Assembly: GCF_046630445.1 (NCBI RefSeq)
Contig: NC_092335.1
Span: 5,251,501 to 5,315,500 of the forward strand
Source of the DNA: Rutidosis leptorrhynchoides
Taxonomy: Eukaryota > Streptophyta > Magnoliopsida > Asterales > Asteraceae
DNA length: 64,000 nucleotides
Reading direction: 5' to 3'
A program made the translations under genes and the position numbers. This document shows positions 1-12,257 of this stretch, piece after piece; position 1 is the first letter of the stretch; every line of letters starts with the position of its first letter. The notes under the pieces were generated by a model. It was not told the origin of the DNA and searched no databases. It saw nothing but the letters and a program-made list of their open reading frames with translations.

Positions 1-885
1 AGAATTGAAAGTGAAATGGAGTGAATGATGAGTGGTAATTGGTGAGTGGTGAGTGGGGTTAAAAGGAGTTCTAGTTAGTTGACTAGCTCATGGTAGAAGT
101 TAAAATTGATTAGTCATACATGAAATAATCAAGAGTGGAATCCCATGCTAGTTCCTATTGGTATATACCCATAGTAAGTACGTTTTGAAGCTGTGTATAA
201 TACGGGTAAGAATACGACTAGAATTCTTGATGAAAGAAAAGAATGGGAAAGTAACTGTAACCATTTTTGTTAAGCATGAGTGTTTTGATATATGTCTTGA
301 AGTCTTCCAAAAGTATTTTAATACATCTAAATACACTACATGTATATACATTTTAACTGAGTCGTTAAGTCATCGTTAGTCGTTACATGTAAGTGTTGTT
401 TTGAAACCTTTAAGTTAACGATCTCAATTAATGTTGTTAACCCATTGTTTATTATATCTAATGAGATGTTAAATTATTATATTATCATGATGTTATGATA
501 TATTAATATATCTTAATATGATATATATACATTTAAATGTCGTTACAACGATAATCGTTACATATATGTCTCGTTTCGAAATCCTTAAGTTAGTAGTCTT
601 GTTTATATGTATATAACTCATTGTTAATATACTTATGGAGATACTTACTTATCATAATCTCATGTTAACCATATGAATATCCATATATATATCATCATGT
701 AATTTTTACAAGTTTTAACGTTCGTGAATCGCCGGTCAACTTGGGTGGTCAATTGGAAACATGAAACATATTTCAATTAATCAAGTCTTAACAAGTTTGA
801 TTGCTTAACATGTTGGAAACATTTAATTATGTAAATATCAATCTCAATTAATATATATAAACATGGAAAAGTTCAGGTCACTACA
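1..885 (-). mobile_element. Partial LTR of a Tekay-type Ty3/gypsy element
   Basis: The right 885 bp of a long terminal repeat whose remainder lies left of the window. It ends in ggtcactaca, the reverse complement of the TGTAGTGACC start shared by the Tekay-type LTRs at 15890-18476 and 25060-28310. The block from about 340 to 885 aligns with the last 550 bp of those LTRs with many substitutions, so it is a separate, diverged insertion and not a duplicate. It interrupts the integrase reading frame of the Tat element, which resumes at 886. The candidate target duplication is gttgt (886-890), but its partner lies outside the window. Whether this is a solo LTR or part of a full element cannot be seen. 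Confidence 0.8.
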
Positions 886-3800
886 GTTGTTCTATGTGCC
901 CATAAAACCTTTGGTAGTTTGTCCACCCAACCAATGCGACCATGACTCAATCTAGCTTTGATTCCAGCTACTATATCCCAGTTGGTGACTTCGTACTGGC
1001 CATTCGCCTGCGGATGCGCAACGAAAGTAAAAGTTTGCTTAATATTAAGCTCCGCGCACCAACTGCGAAAAGGATCCCCCGCAAACTGTGTACCATTATC
1101 ACTAACGATTTCGTTTGGTATGCCGAATCAACAAACAATGTCTTCCCATACAAAATTTCGCACCCTCTTTCCTGAAATTGTTGCCAGCGATCGTGTCTCA
1201 ACCCACTTCGTGAAATAGTCGATTGCAACAATCAAGAATTTGATGTTTCCTGCGTGTGCAGAGTATGCGTAAGATATTGACGTAAGTAGCATATGTTATA
1301 AAATAAATGATAATGTTACCTCGGCCTTTTGGAAATGGTCCGACTATGTCAATTGCCCATTTACAGAATGGCCATGGTGATGAGACTGGGATCATTGGAT
1401 GCGCAGGTGCTCTGCTGATAGGTGCATGTATTTGGCAAGATTCGCATTGTTTAACTATGCGCGCGGTATCTGCGTACATAGTGGGCCAATAATAACCTAG
1501 CCACATAATTTTTGACACAATAGACCTGTGCCCCGAATGCAGAGCGCATGCACCCTCATGCACCTCGCGTATAACTTCCTCAGCCTCTTTTGGGCTGATG
1601 CACCTTAAATGCGGCCCTAAATAATTTTTTCGATATAGGACCTCACCCTCAAGGGCGTATAGTGGTGCCTTAGTTCGGACTTTCATTGCATCAACAGATT
1701 CCGCAGGTGAGGTGCCATCTCGCAGAAAAGCAATGATGGGTGTCATCCACGTCGAGCTGGATTCCTCAACAGGTGCCACTAAAGGCATCATAACAATAGA
1801 CTTCGCATGTAATTCTTCTATAAGAACTTTCTTCCCCAGATGATCAAAGGCCAAAGCAGCCAATTTGCTAAGCGCATCCGCCTTCTTATTTTGCCCCCGC
1901 ATTACGTGGGAGATTTGAAAAGCCTCAAACTGGTCAGCGAGGTTATGAACAAGTGATAAATATTGTTGCATGGCTATGTAATGCGCTTCAAAGTCTCCGC
2001 TGACTTGACTGCATACTAGCTTTGAATCCACATAAGCGTGCAGAATTTTAACATTTAATTTATGCGCAATACGCATACCTGCTAACAAAGCCTCATATTC
2101 TGCTTCGTTGTTCGTAACAGCAAAATTGAACCGCAACGCATATGTGTGCTCTTCGCCATCTGGGCCAGATAAAATTACACCTGCACCCGCGCCAGATGCG
2201 CTAGAAGCACCATCGGTATATAACTCCCATGATGACAAGGATGGTGCAGGCGCATCCTGCTGTTCAGCCGACGCCTCAACATCCGCAGGAAATTCTGCTA
2301 GGTAATCCGCAAGTATTTGACCCTTAACCGCGCTTCGCGAAGAAAAATTTATTTCGTGTTCTCCTAACTCAACTGCCCATTTAGCCATTCGACCAGAAAT
2401 CTCAGGCTTATATAACACCTGCTTGATCGGTTGATCAGTTAGAACCATAATTGGATGTGCTTGAAAGTACCGGCGCAAACGCCACGCCGTGTGGACTAGC
2501 GCATATACTAGCTTTTCTATTGGTGTATAGTTTACTTCACTTGCTGTCAGCGTCTTGCTTACGAAGTATACCGGCATTTGCATCTTTTCGCGATCTACGA
2601 TAAGAACCGAGCTGATAGCTTCTTTCGATGCCGCAAGGTACAGCGTAAGCGTTTCTCCTGATACCGGTGCGGTGAGTGTTGGTAACTCAGTGAGCACCTT
2701 CTTCATCTCCTGAAAAGCTGATTCTGCTTCCTGAGTCCATGCGAAATCTTTTTTCTTTAAACAATTCTTCAAAGTGTTGAAGAATGGTAGCTGCCTCTCT
2801 GCGGCTTTCGACAGAAAACGCGTGATCGCCGCGAGTTTTCCGGTTAGACTCTGCACATCTTTCTTTGTTCTCAAAGATGGTAAACTATCAATGGCTTCAA
2901 TATTTTTGGGATTAGCTTTTATTCCCCGCGCCGTCACCACATGACCCAGAAACTTGCCTTCCTCTTCCCAAAAACTGCATTTGAGCGGGTTAAGCTTCAT
3001 GTTAATCCTGCGCAGGGACGCAAACGTTTCTAGGATGTCTGCGAGCATCTCTTCTTCGGTGTTAATTTTAATTACCAAGTCATCGACGTATGCTTCAAGA
3101 TTTCTACCAATTTGGTGCTTGAAGGCTGCGTCAATTACGCGCTGATAGGTTGCGCCTGCGTTCTTCAATCCGAAAGGCATCTTCGTATAACAATAAATTC
3201 CCTGCGGCGTATGAAAAGCAGTTTTGTCCTCATCTTCCGCAGCCATTAAGATTTGGTGATAACCCTTGTATGCATCCAGAAAACACTTGTACCGAAAACC
3301 TGATAATGATTCTACCTTCCAGTCTATCTCCAAGAGAGGGTAGTTGTCCTTGGGACACACTTTATTGATGTCTTTAAAATCGACACACATCCGCCAATTG
3401 CCGTCAGCCTTTTTCACCAACACAGGATTAGCAACCCATGTCTGATACTGTACTTCTCGCAGAATGTTTGCTTTGACAAGGTTATCTACTTCTGCGCATA
3501 ACCAATCACTGCGCTCAAGAGCCATATGCCGCTTCTTTTGTCTGACGGGTGTGAGTGATGGATTAACATTCAACTTATGTTCTGCAATATCACGCGGAAC
3601 CCCAGTCATGTCTGACTCTTGCCATGCGAAAACATCTGCGTTTGCAGATAATATTCCATGTAACTTGGCCTTAGTTTTAGCCGACAAGCCTGCGCCGAGT
3701 TTGATACGCTTATCCGGATGCAAACGGTTAGCTATGACCGTACTGCTTGCAAGTAGTTCTCCCATGCTGGGAATGTTTACAGGCACAAATGAACCACATA

Positions 3801-4305
3801 AATCGGTTGTTTGATGTGACACAATCGTGGCAATTCTTCCCATTGTAGGAAACTTAATCAAGCCATGCACTACCGATGGTATAATATTGAAATGTCGTAT
3901 GAAATTTCTCCCTAGTAGCGCATTGTAACGCGAAGTCAAACGAACAATATAAAAGTCAACTAACTCGTGTCTGACCAACTGCGGATCTTTATCGTCCGCA
4001 AGCTCTATTATTAGCTCTATCCGGCCTAGCGGCCATGAACTTTCTCCAGAGAACCCTGATAGCGTAATATCGTGCTGGCGTAGCTGCGCTTTAACTTCTG
4101 CAGGAAGGAAACGATAGCAATGCTCATACATAATGTCGACGCCACTCCAGGTGTCAACATGCATGTGTTTGATCTGTATTACGCAATTAGGAACGCGACA
4201 CTTGATGATAATGGGCTCGTTAACTGTGTCAATCGACATTACGGAAGGGAATGAAATTAGAATGAGCTCCGAATCCTGGTAGTCGTTGTATTTCCTTCGC
4301 TGGCC
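886..4305 (-). pseudogene. pol: Tat-clade Ty3/gypsy pol (protease, RT, RNase H, second RNase H, integrase), decayed
   Basis: Pol half of a Tat-type retrotransposon polyprotein. Read from 4305 leftwards it shows a retropepsin-like region with the catalytic triplet changed (DTW where DTG is expected, near 4150). Next comes reverse transcriptase with MPFGLKNAGATYQ and the YVDD catalytic motif, a Ty3 RNase H, a second RNase H starting ELYTDGASSASGAGAG with NNEAEYEALLAG (the added domain typical of Tat elements), and a zinc-binding integrase head. The integrase core begins WAIDIVGPFPKGRGN. The long open frame runs 4239-1198. It then appears to jump frame at a 70-nt segment (1250-1319) that looks like an intron. 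Beyond it the core continues to SDNGTQF and HPQANGQ, with one in-frame TGA at 1128-1130, and is cut at 886 by an LTR insertion. It was originally continuous with the gag at 28316-30146, from which the 24-kb Tekay insertion separates it. Confidence 0.9.
1250..1319 (-). other. Candidate 70-nt spliceosomal intron in Tat integrase
   Basis: On the minus strand the segment starts GTAACATTATC and ends CACACGCAG. It is AT-rich in its 5' half and carries CTTAC branch-point-like motifs. It interrupts the integrase core exactly between GRG and the conserved stretch N-I-K-F-L-I-V-A-I-D-Y-F-T-K-W-V-E. Leaving it out keeps the integrase frame; leaving it in shifts frame (70 is not a multiple of 3) and truncates the protein. 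About 70 nt is near the lower limit for plant introns. Introns are known in pol of the related Ogre elements, but upstream of RT, so this position would be unusual. The alternative is a small insertion that happens to fit GT-AG. Confidence 0.55.
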
Positions 4306-4310
4306 AACTT

Positions 4311-4974
4311 TGAAATGTCCCGTTCTTATTGATTAAAAACGTTACATATTAATTGATTTCGTTGCGAGGTTTTGACCTCTATATGAGACGTTTTTCAAAG
4401 ACTGCATTCATTTTTAAAACAAACCATAACTTTTATTTCATAAATAAAGGTTTAAAAAGCTTTACGTAGATTATCAAATAATGATAATCTAAAATATCCT
4501 GTTTACACACGACCATTACATAATGGTTTACAATACAAATATGTTACATCGAAATCAGTTTCTTGAATGCAGTTTTTACACAATATCATACAAACATGGA
4601 CTCCAAATCTTGTCCTTATTTTAGTATGCAACAGCGGAAGCTCTTAGTATTCACCTGAGAATAAACATGCTTTAAACGTCAACAAAAATGTTGGTGAGTT
4701 ATAGGTTTAACCTATATATATCAAATCGTAACAATAGACCACAAGATTTCATATTTCAATACACATCCCATACATAGAGATAAAAATCATTCATATGGTG
4801 AACACCTGGTAACCGACAATAACAAGATGCATATATAAGAATATCCCCATCATTCCGGGACACCCTTCGGATATGATATAAATTTCGAAGTACTAAAGCA
4901 TCCGGTACTTTGGATGGGGTTTGTTAGGCCCAATAGATCTATCTTTAGGATTCGCGTCAATTAGGGTGTCTGTT
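4311..4974 (-). repeat. 3' LTR of outer Tekay-type element, distal part
   Basis: Begins tgaaatgtcccg on the plus strand, the 3' end of the LTR in element orientation (ends ACATTTCA). It matches 25060-25723 nearly base for base; gttacat versus gttccat near 4342 is one of the few differences. It is interrupted after CTGTT (4970-4974), the target duplication of the nested element, and continues at 15890. Confidence 0.93.
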
Positions 4975-7679
4975 TGTCATAACCCGTCCTTAACCCTAAG
5001 AACGAGTTAGATAACGTATGATTTCATTGCGAGGTATTGACCTCTATATGAGACATTTTTAAAAGAAAACTGCATATATTTTACATTACAAACCACAAAT
5101 CTTATTTTTGATACAAGCTTTAGACGATAGAAAGATGATTATCGTTTAGCGATAATCTTCGACTTACAAACTTTACAAATAATGATAACAACACGATTTC
5201 TAGTATATTTTACAACACAAATCCTCGGGTATGCAGTTTTATTTTTGACACAAATATGCGTACGCAAGATCCTGCTCAAATTCAACATAATGCAGCGGAA
5301 ACTTCTAATTATCACCTGAGAATAAACATGTTTAAAACGTCAACATAAAGTTGGTGAGATATAGGTTTAGTGCCGGCAGCAATATATATATAGACCACAA
5401 GATTTCATATATAAACATTTTAATAAAAATATTCTAAGTGGTTGAGCACTTGGTAACCATACTTAACATTTAATCACGTCGCATATTCCCTTTATTATGA
5501 AATCTTACTACACCGTACCAAGTGTAGTCACGAAACGAAGTACTGTGCAACCGTTGAATACTGGTCGTCCAGTCCGGTTGGGGTTGTCAGGCCCGATAGA
5601 TCTATCAACAGGATTCGCGTTTACAATACCGCTGTAAATAACAGTTACCAAGCTACAGGGAAGTATGCCAGTGGTACAACTCAACGTAGAATATATTTTT
5701 CAGTTACTTGTGTCCATAACGTAAAACATAAAATACATGTATTCTCATCCCGAAATATTTAGAGTTTAAAAGTGGGACTATATACTCACTTTCGTCTTGA
5801 AGATATATATATAATTTGACTTGGTCTCCGGTTGATATCACGAACCTATCCATATATAATATATCAATACCTTTTCTTTTTAAACAAACGTCACATATAT
5901 ATACTTGTTATACTTTTAATACTTTGAATAATTCCTTAGTCCGTAGTTAGCAGTTCGTTGTTAGTAATTCAATTTTAATGGTTCATTTTTAGATGTTTAA
6001 TATACCCGCAATGAAATAAATAAAACCCCCAACGAAATAAACAAAACCCCATCGTATATGTATTGGTCGAGATTAATCTTGACCCATGGTACCGGTGTTG
6101 TCAAATGACGTGTTGCGTACATAAAGTACCGGTGTTGTCAAATGACGTGTTGCGTACAATCATGGGATCTTATGATTAATCTTCTCGTGTTGTTTACGGG
6201 TGATCCTGAACCATATAAAATTGAATTATAAGTACATATATATAAAATATCATGTTAACTTAAAAAGATGTGATTTATTTAATTTTTTTCCCAATTATTT
6301 TCGTGGCTAAACTAGTCTTGGATATCCGATTTTGTTTCGGTCATAGTTTCTTCGTTACAACTCCGTTTTCGTTGATTCAACTTGCCATCTCCTTGGATCG
6401 AGTCCCTCTTTAAGACTATGAACTGTAAATACCTTAGTTTGTATTCAAAATCACACGGCATAGGTCAAACTTTAGTGAAACTTATGAAGTTAATCATTTT
6501 CCATCATGTAAACAATCTCAAATGATTATTTTCTAAAAATACTTATACTTTGAGTTAAATCATGAAATTTTTATGTGTTATCATATTCATAGTAAAAATC
6601 ATTTTTCCAGAAAATAAACCTCCAATTCAAAGTTTAAGATGGTTTTTAATTATCCAACCCAAAACAGCCCCCGGTTGCACTCCGACGTCGTAAATTCAGT
6701 TTTTAAGGTGTTCTTTGAAAAACCAAGTTATACCTTGTTAAGTTAGCATATAATTAAGATATGTTACAGGTCTTGAAGTATTTTAAAAGTTAAGTTAGAA
6801 GGATCTATTTAGTTTGCGAACAAGTTTGAAATCATTCAAACTATGTTCTAGTTTATAAACTCTTATATATATAGCTTTAAATATATGAATTGAAAAAGAG
6901 TTGAAGTAGAGTTTTTACCTCAAGTTTAAAATGTAAAGTTGCTGGAAAGAAGTAGTAAAATAAAAGTTGAGAGAGTTCTTGCAAGTGTGTGTGAAAATTG
7001 AAAGTAAAATTTGGAAAATGAATGTGTAAAAATGAGTTAGAAATGGTGCTTATTTATAGGCTTGAAAATTTGGTTTTTAGTGAAAATATCTAAGATAAGT
7101 TAAAATTTATTATGTCATGAATGACATATTATTCCAATAATTGAAGATTTCTATTGGTATATACCAATAGTAAATACTTCTAGAAGCTGTGTATAGTACC
7201 CTAGATATACGTATAGGATTATTGAGGAAACGGAACGAGAATTCAAATATAACTATCTTTTGTAAATATACTTATATTGTTTTATGTATAAAAGCCCTTT
7301 AAAAATGATTAAATACATTACTTATACGATATATGTATAAACATTATAAATCATCAGTATTTATGTCAAATAACGTTACGTAGGTTATTGTTTTGAAAAC
7401 TTAAGTTAGTAGTTTCAAAATATACTTATGACTTTTTGTTATTAATACAAAATGAGATATTAAAACATCCTAGATCATGTTAAATATGTATGTATAATTA
7501 TCATATATTGTATAGTTCGTGATATCATCGGTCAAACTAGACGGTCAAACGTTGTGTAAAACTCTTTTCAAAAACATAAGTCTCAACAATTTGGATTGCT
7601 TATCATGTTGGTAAGGTTTAATTTATGTAAATATTAATCTCATAAGTATAGAGCGATCGGAAAAGTGCGGGTCGTTACA
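4975..7679 (-). repeat. 3' LTR of inner Tekay-type element
   Basis: 2705 bp, plus strand tgtcataacccg to gggtcgttaca. It is identical to 13180-15884 except for one base that I could see. In element orientation the first roughly 630 bp (U3) end at a good TATA box (CTATAAATA, plus-strand 7051-7059), leaving about 2 kb for R-U5. It holds a perfect hairpin GATTATCG/CGATAATC near 5137-5157, a direct repeat with TGACGTG cores at about 6092-6160, and the family-wide module CAGCGGAA...ACCTGAGAATAAACATG near 5294-5330. Confidence 0.97.
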
Positions 7680-7694
7680 GTACCTACCCGTTAA
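7680..7694 (-). promoter_or_regulatory. Polypurine tract region of inner element
   Basis: The minus strand reads TTAACGGGTAGGTACT directly against the start of the 3' LTR (TGTAACGACC). The purine-rich AACGGGTAGG is the likely plus-strand primer for reverse transcription. The same 16 bases, together with the adjacent AAATTTCGGGACGAAAT, border the 3' LTR of the outer element (18477-18513). Confidence 0.7.
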
Positions 7695-7726
7695 ATAAAT
7701 TTCGTCCCGAAATTTTAAAATTGTAC

Positions 7727-10700
7727 CTATTTTGCGTCATCGAGAAACAAGTGTGGATACTTTTATTTCATCTGATCCTCTTGTTCCCAAGTAAACTCAG
7801 GACCTCTTCGAGCATTCCAACGAACCTTAACGATTGGTATGTTGCTCTGCTTGAGCTGTTTAACTTCACGATCCATGATTTCGATTGGTTCTTCGATGAA
7901 TTGTAGTTTCTCATCGACATGGATTTCTTCAAGAGGAATGGTGAGGTCTTCCTTTGCAAGACACTTCTTAAGGTTTGAGACGTGAAAGGTATTATGTACT
8001 CCGGCGAGTTGTTGCGGTAACTCGAGTCGATAAGCTACCGGTCCAATGCGTTCAATAATCTTGAACGGGCCTACGTACCTTGGGTTCAGTTTACCCCTTT
8101 TGCCGAAACGTATTACACCTTTCCATGGTGACACTTTTAACATAACCATGTCACCGATCTGAAACTCTAATGGTTTCCTTCGAACATCGGCGTAGCTCTT
8201 TTGGCGACTACGGGCTGTTTTCAATCTCTCCTTGATTTGTACTATCTTCTCAGTCGTTTCGTGTATGATCTCGGGACCAGTTAATTGTCGATCTCCTACT
8301 TCATTCTAACAAATAGGAGATCTACACTTCCTTCCGTACAATGCTTCGAATGGCGCAGCTTTAATGCTCGCATGATAACTATTATTATACGAGAATTCTG
8401 CTAATGGTAGATATTTATCCCATCCGTTTCCAAAATCGATCACACATGCCCTGAGCATGTCTTCAAGAGTCTGAATCGTTCTTTCACTCTGCCCGTCGGT
8501 TTGCGGATGATACGCGGTACTCATATCCAAACGAGTTCCTAGGGCCTCCTGTAGTGATTGCCAGAACTTTGATGTAAATCTACTATCACGGTCGGATATA
8601 ATGGAAATAGGTATTCCATGCCTTGAAACAACTTCCTTTATATACAATCGTAATAGTTTCTCCATTCTATCCGTTTCCTTTATAGGCAAGAAGTGTGCAG
8701 ACTTGGTGAGACGATCAACAATCACCCAAATGGTGTCGTATCCCCAGGCAGTCTTTGGTAACTTCGTGATGAAATCCATGGTAATACCATCCCATTTCCA
8801 TTCTGGGATTTCTGGTTGTTGAAGTAACCCTGACGGCTTCTGGTGTTCAGCTTTGACTTTGGAACAAGTTAAACATTCCCCAACATATGTTGCAACGTCT
8901 GTCTTTAAATTAGGCCACCAATAATGTGTCTTAAGATCTTGGTACATCTTTCCAACTCCAGGATGTATCGAGTATCTTGTCTTATGTGCCTCATTTAATA
9001 TCAACTTCCTTAATCCACCCAACTTCGGTACCCAAATACGATTTGCAAAATATCGAATTCCATCTTTCCGCATAACGAGTTGCTTCTCATACTTCTTCAT
9101 TATTTCATTTCCTATATTTTCTTTAGTAAGTGCTTCTCGTTGAACTTCTTTGATTTGTGAGTTGAGATTCATGCGAATTTTTATGTTCATCGCTCGTACT
9201 CGAATTGGTTCTCGTTCCTTTCTGCTTAAAGCATCGGCCACCACGTTCGCCTTCCCGGGATGATAACGAATTTCACAATCATAGTCGTTTATTAACTCGA
9301 CCCACCTACGTTGTCTCATGTTCAGCTGTTTCTGATCAAAAATATGTTGAAGGCTTTTATGATCAGTAAACACAGTGCATTTAATCCTATACAAGTAGTG
9401 TCTCCATATCTTCAATGCAAACACGACTGCTCCCAGTTCTAGATCATGCGTCGTATAATTCCGCTCGTGAATCTTCAATTGTCGGGATGCGTATGCAATA
9501 ACTTTCTTTCGTTGCATAAGAACGCAACCAAAACCTTGTCGCGAAGCGTCACAATATATTTCAAAATCATCGTTCCCTTCTGGTAACGATAAAATAGGCG
9601 CCGTAGTTAACTTCTTCTTTAGTAATTGAAATGCACTCTCCTGCTCAGAAGTCCATTCATATTTCTTCCCTTTTTGCGTTAACGCTGTCAACGGCTTAGC
9701 TATTCGGGAAAAATCTTGAATAAACCTTCTATAATAACCGGCTAAACCCAAAAATTGACGTATCTGCGTTGGTGTCTTAGGAGTCTCCCATTTTTCAATG
9801 GCTTCAGTTTTTGCTGGATCAACCTGAATTCCTTTGCTACTAACAACGTGGCCAAGAAATTGAACTTCTTTCAACCAAAAAGCACACTTAGAAAATTTAG
9901 CATATAGTTGTTCTTTTCTCAACAACTCTAATATCAACCTTAAATGCTCTTCATGCTCTTGCTCACTCTTGGAATAGATAAGAATATCATCAATGAAAAC
10001 GATAACAAACTTATCTAAATACGGACTACAAACTCGATTCATGAGGTCCATGAATACAGCTGGCGCATTCGTCAATCCAAACGGCATAACCAAAAATTCG
10101 TAATGACCATAACGTGTCTGAAAAGCAGTTTTCGGTATATCTTCTTCTTTGACACGTAATTGATGATAGCCCGACCTTAAGTCAATTTTTGAGTACACAC
10201 ATGATCCTTGGAGTTGATCAAATAAGTCGTCAATTCTCGGTAGTGGATACCGATTCTTGATAGTTAACTTATTTAATTCACGATAATCTATACACATCCT
10301 AAAAGATCCATCTTTCTTTTTAACAAATAGAATCGGAGCTCCCCACGGTGAAGTACTTGGTCGTATGAATCCATGATCCAGTAATTCTTTTAACTGACTC
10401 TGAAGTTCTTTTAACTCGGACGGTGCAAGTCTATATGGAGCACGAGCCACTGGTGCAGCTCCTGGTACTAAATCTATTTGAAATTCTACAGATCTAAATG
10501 GAGGTAATCCCGGCAACTTTTCCGGAAAGACTTCAGGAAAATCTCTTGCCACAGGCACGTCATTGATGCTCTTCACTTTTTCCTTCTTTTCGACTTTATT
10601 AACATGTGCTAAGATAACATAGCACCCTTTCTTCAAGCACTTTTGAGCTTTCAAATAACTAATGAGTTTTAGCTTTGATTTACCCTTCTCTCCATAAATC

Positions 10701-12157
10701 ATTACTGGCGTTTTATCCTTACGAGGAATGCGAATTGCCTTCTTGGCGCACACAACTTCAGCTCCTATTTTGGACATCCAGTCCATGCCGATTATTACAT
10801 CAAAACTTCCTAATTCTACGGGTATCAAATCAATCTTAAATGTTTCTCCGGCTAAATTTATTTTACAATCACGGCAAATTTTATCGACTTTAATTAGTTT
10901 ACCATTAGCTAACTCAATCATGTACTTAGCATCTAGAGGTAATGATGAACAATTCAATTTAGCGTGAAAGTCTCTACACACGTAACTTCTATCAGCACCA
11001 GTATCAAATATAATAGATGCGGATAAGTTATTAATGGTAAACGTACCCGTAACAAGCTCCGGGTCTTCACACGCCTCTCTAGCATTAATAACAAATGCTC
11101 TTCCACGTGCAGATCCATTATTCTTCTCTGGATTCGGACACTGGCTCTTATAGTGACCTTGTTTTCCACACCCATAACAAGTAATGGTAGCCAAAGCAGT
11201 TCTATTTGCATTGGTGGCAGGAGTCTTGGTACCATTTATATTTGTAACGAGAGCCCTACAATCTTCAGCAAGATGACCCTTTCGATTACATTTGTTGCAT
11301 ACCACATTACAGTAGCCAGAGTGATGTTTGTGGCATCGGTTGCATAAAGGATTTTGTCCTTTGTAACCAAAGCTTGAACCACCACCTGCACCTTGTATGG
11401 TTTCTTGTTTCTTAAAAGATTGTTGTTGGTTACCTCGATCATAATTTCCATTCCACTTTCTTTTGTTACCTGATACCTTCACATCAGTATTGGATGCTTT
11501 CTTATCCATGATGACCTGATCCATTAGCTCATTTGCCATGGTTATAGCTTCATGAATTGTCTTAGGTTTCGATGCTGTAACGTTTGCCTTGACCTTTTTG
11601 GGCAAACCATCTTTGTACATTTCAATCTTCCGTTCTTCTGTTGGAACCAATTCAGGACATAGCAAAACTAATTCCATGAATCGCTGATTGTAGTTGGTGA
11701 TTTCAGTACCAATAACCTTCAGACTTCGTAACTCATCTTCCAACTTCCTAACCTCGTTCCTTGGACAATATTCGTTGATTAACATTGTTTTGAATTCTTC
11801 CCACGGAGTATCATAAGCTACATCTCCTCCTACAGCCTTCACATAATTTTTCCACCACGTGAGTGCACTATCTTGTAAAGTGCACGATGCATACTTGGTT
11901 ATGTCCTTTTCAACACAACCACTGATTTTAAACACAGTCTCCATCTTTTCTATCCACCGGGTTAAACCGATTGGTCCTTCTGTTCCACTGAATGATGAGG
12001 GCTTGCAAGCTTGAAAAGTTTTGTAAGTGCACCCCACACGAGGATTTGGGTTAACTGCAGCACCTCTTGCAGCCTCGACCCATAACATTCTGTCGTTCAC
12101 TCGTTGATTGATGAGTTCCTGGATTTCTTGTTCCATCATTCGGTTCAATCGCGCCAT
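7727..12157 (-). pseudogene. gag-pol: Gag-pol polyprotein of inner Tekay-type element (two in-frame stops)
   Basis: One frame codes gag and pol. Domains by approximate residue: gag capsid region (40-230, [18 protein letters not shown]); CCHC knuckles [14 protein letters not shown] (about 285) and [14 protein letters not shown] (about 328); protease with [10 protein letters not shown] (about 383); reverse transcriptase with FIDDILIYS (about 720); RNase H with DASRQGFG and TDHKSLQHI; integrase with an HHCC head from about 1062 and a D, D, E core ([26 protein letters not shown]); and a C-terminal chromodomain-like segment ([11 protein letters not shown]...[14 protein letters not shown]). A TAG at 8306-8308 follows GRKCRSPIC where the outer copy has tryptophan. 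A TAA at 7763-7765 follows DQMK where the outer copy has lysine. The frame otherwise stays open to a natural stop at 7727-7729. All catalytic residues that I can see are present. It encodes capsid, protease, RT and integrase for transposition. Confidence 0.93.
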
Positions 12158-12257
12158 ATTCTTCTATAAGAAAGAAAATAATTATTCACATGGAATATTA
12201 TAGATGTAGTGTATATTTACAGTACATTATAGCTTATTAATAATATGAACCAGGTAT

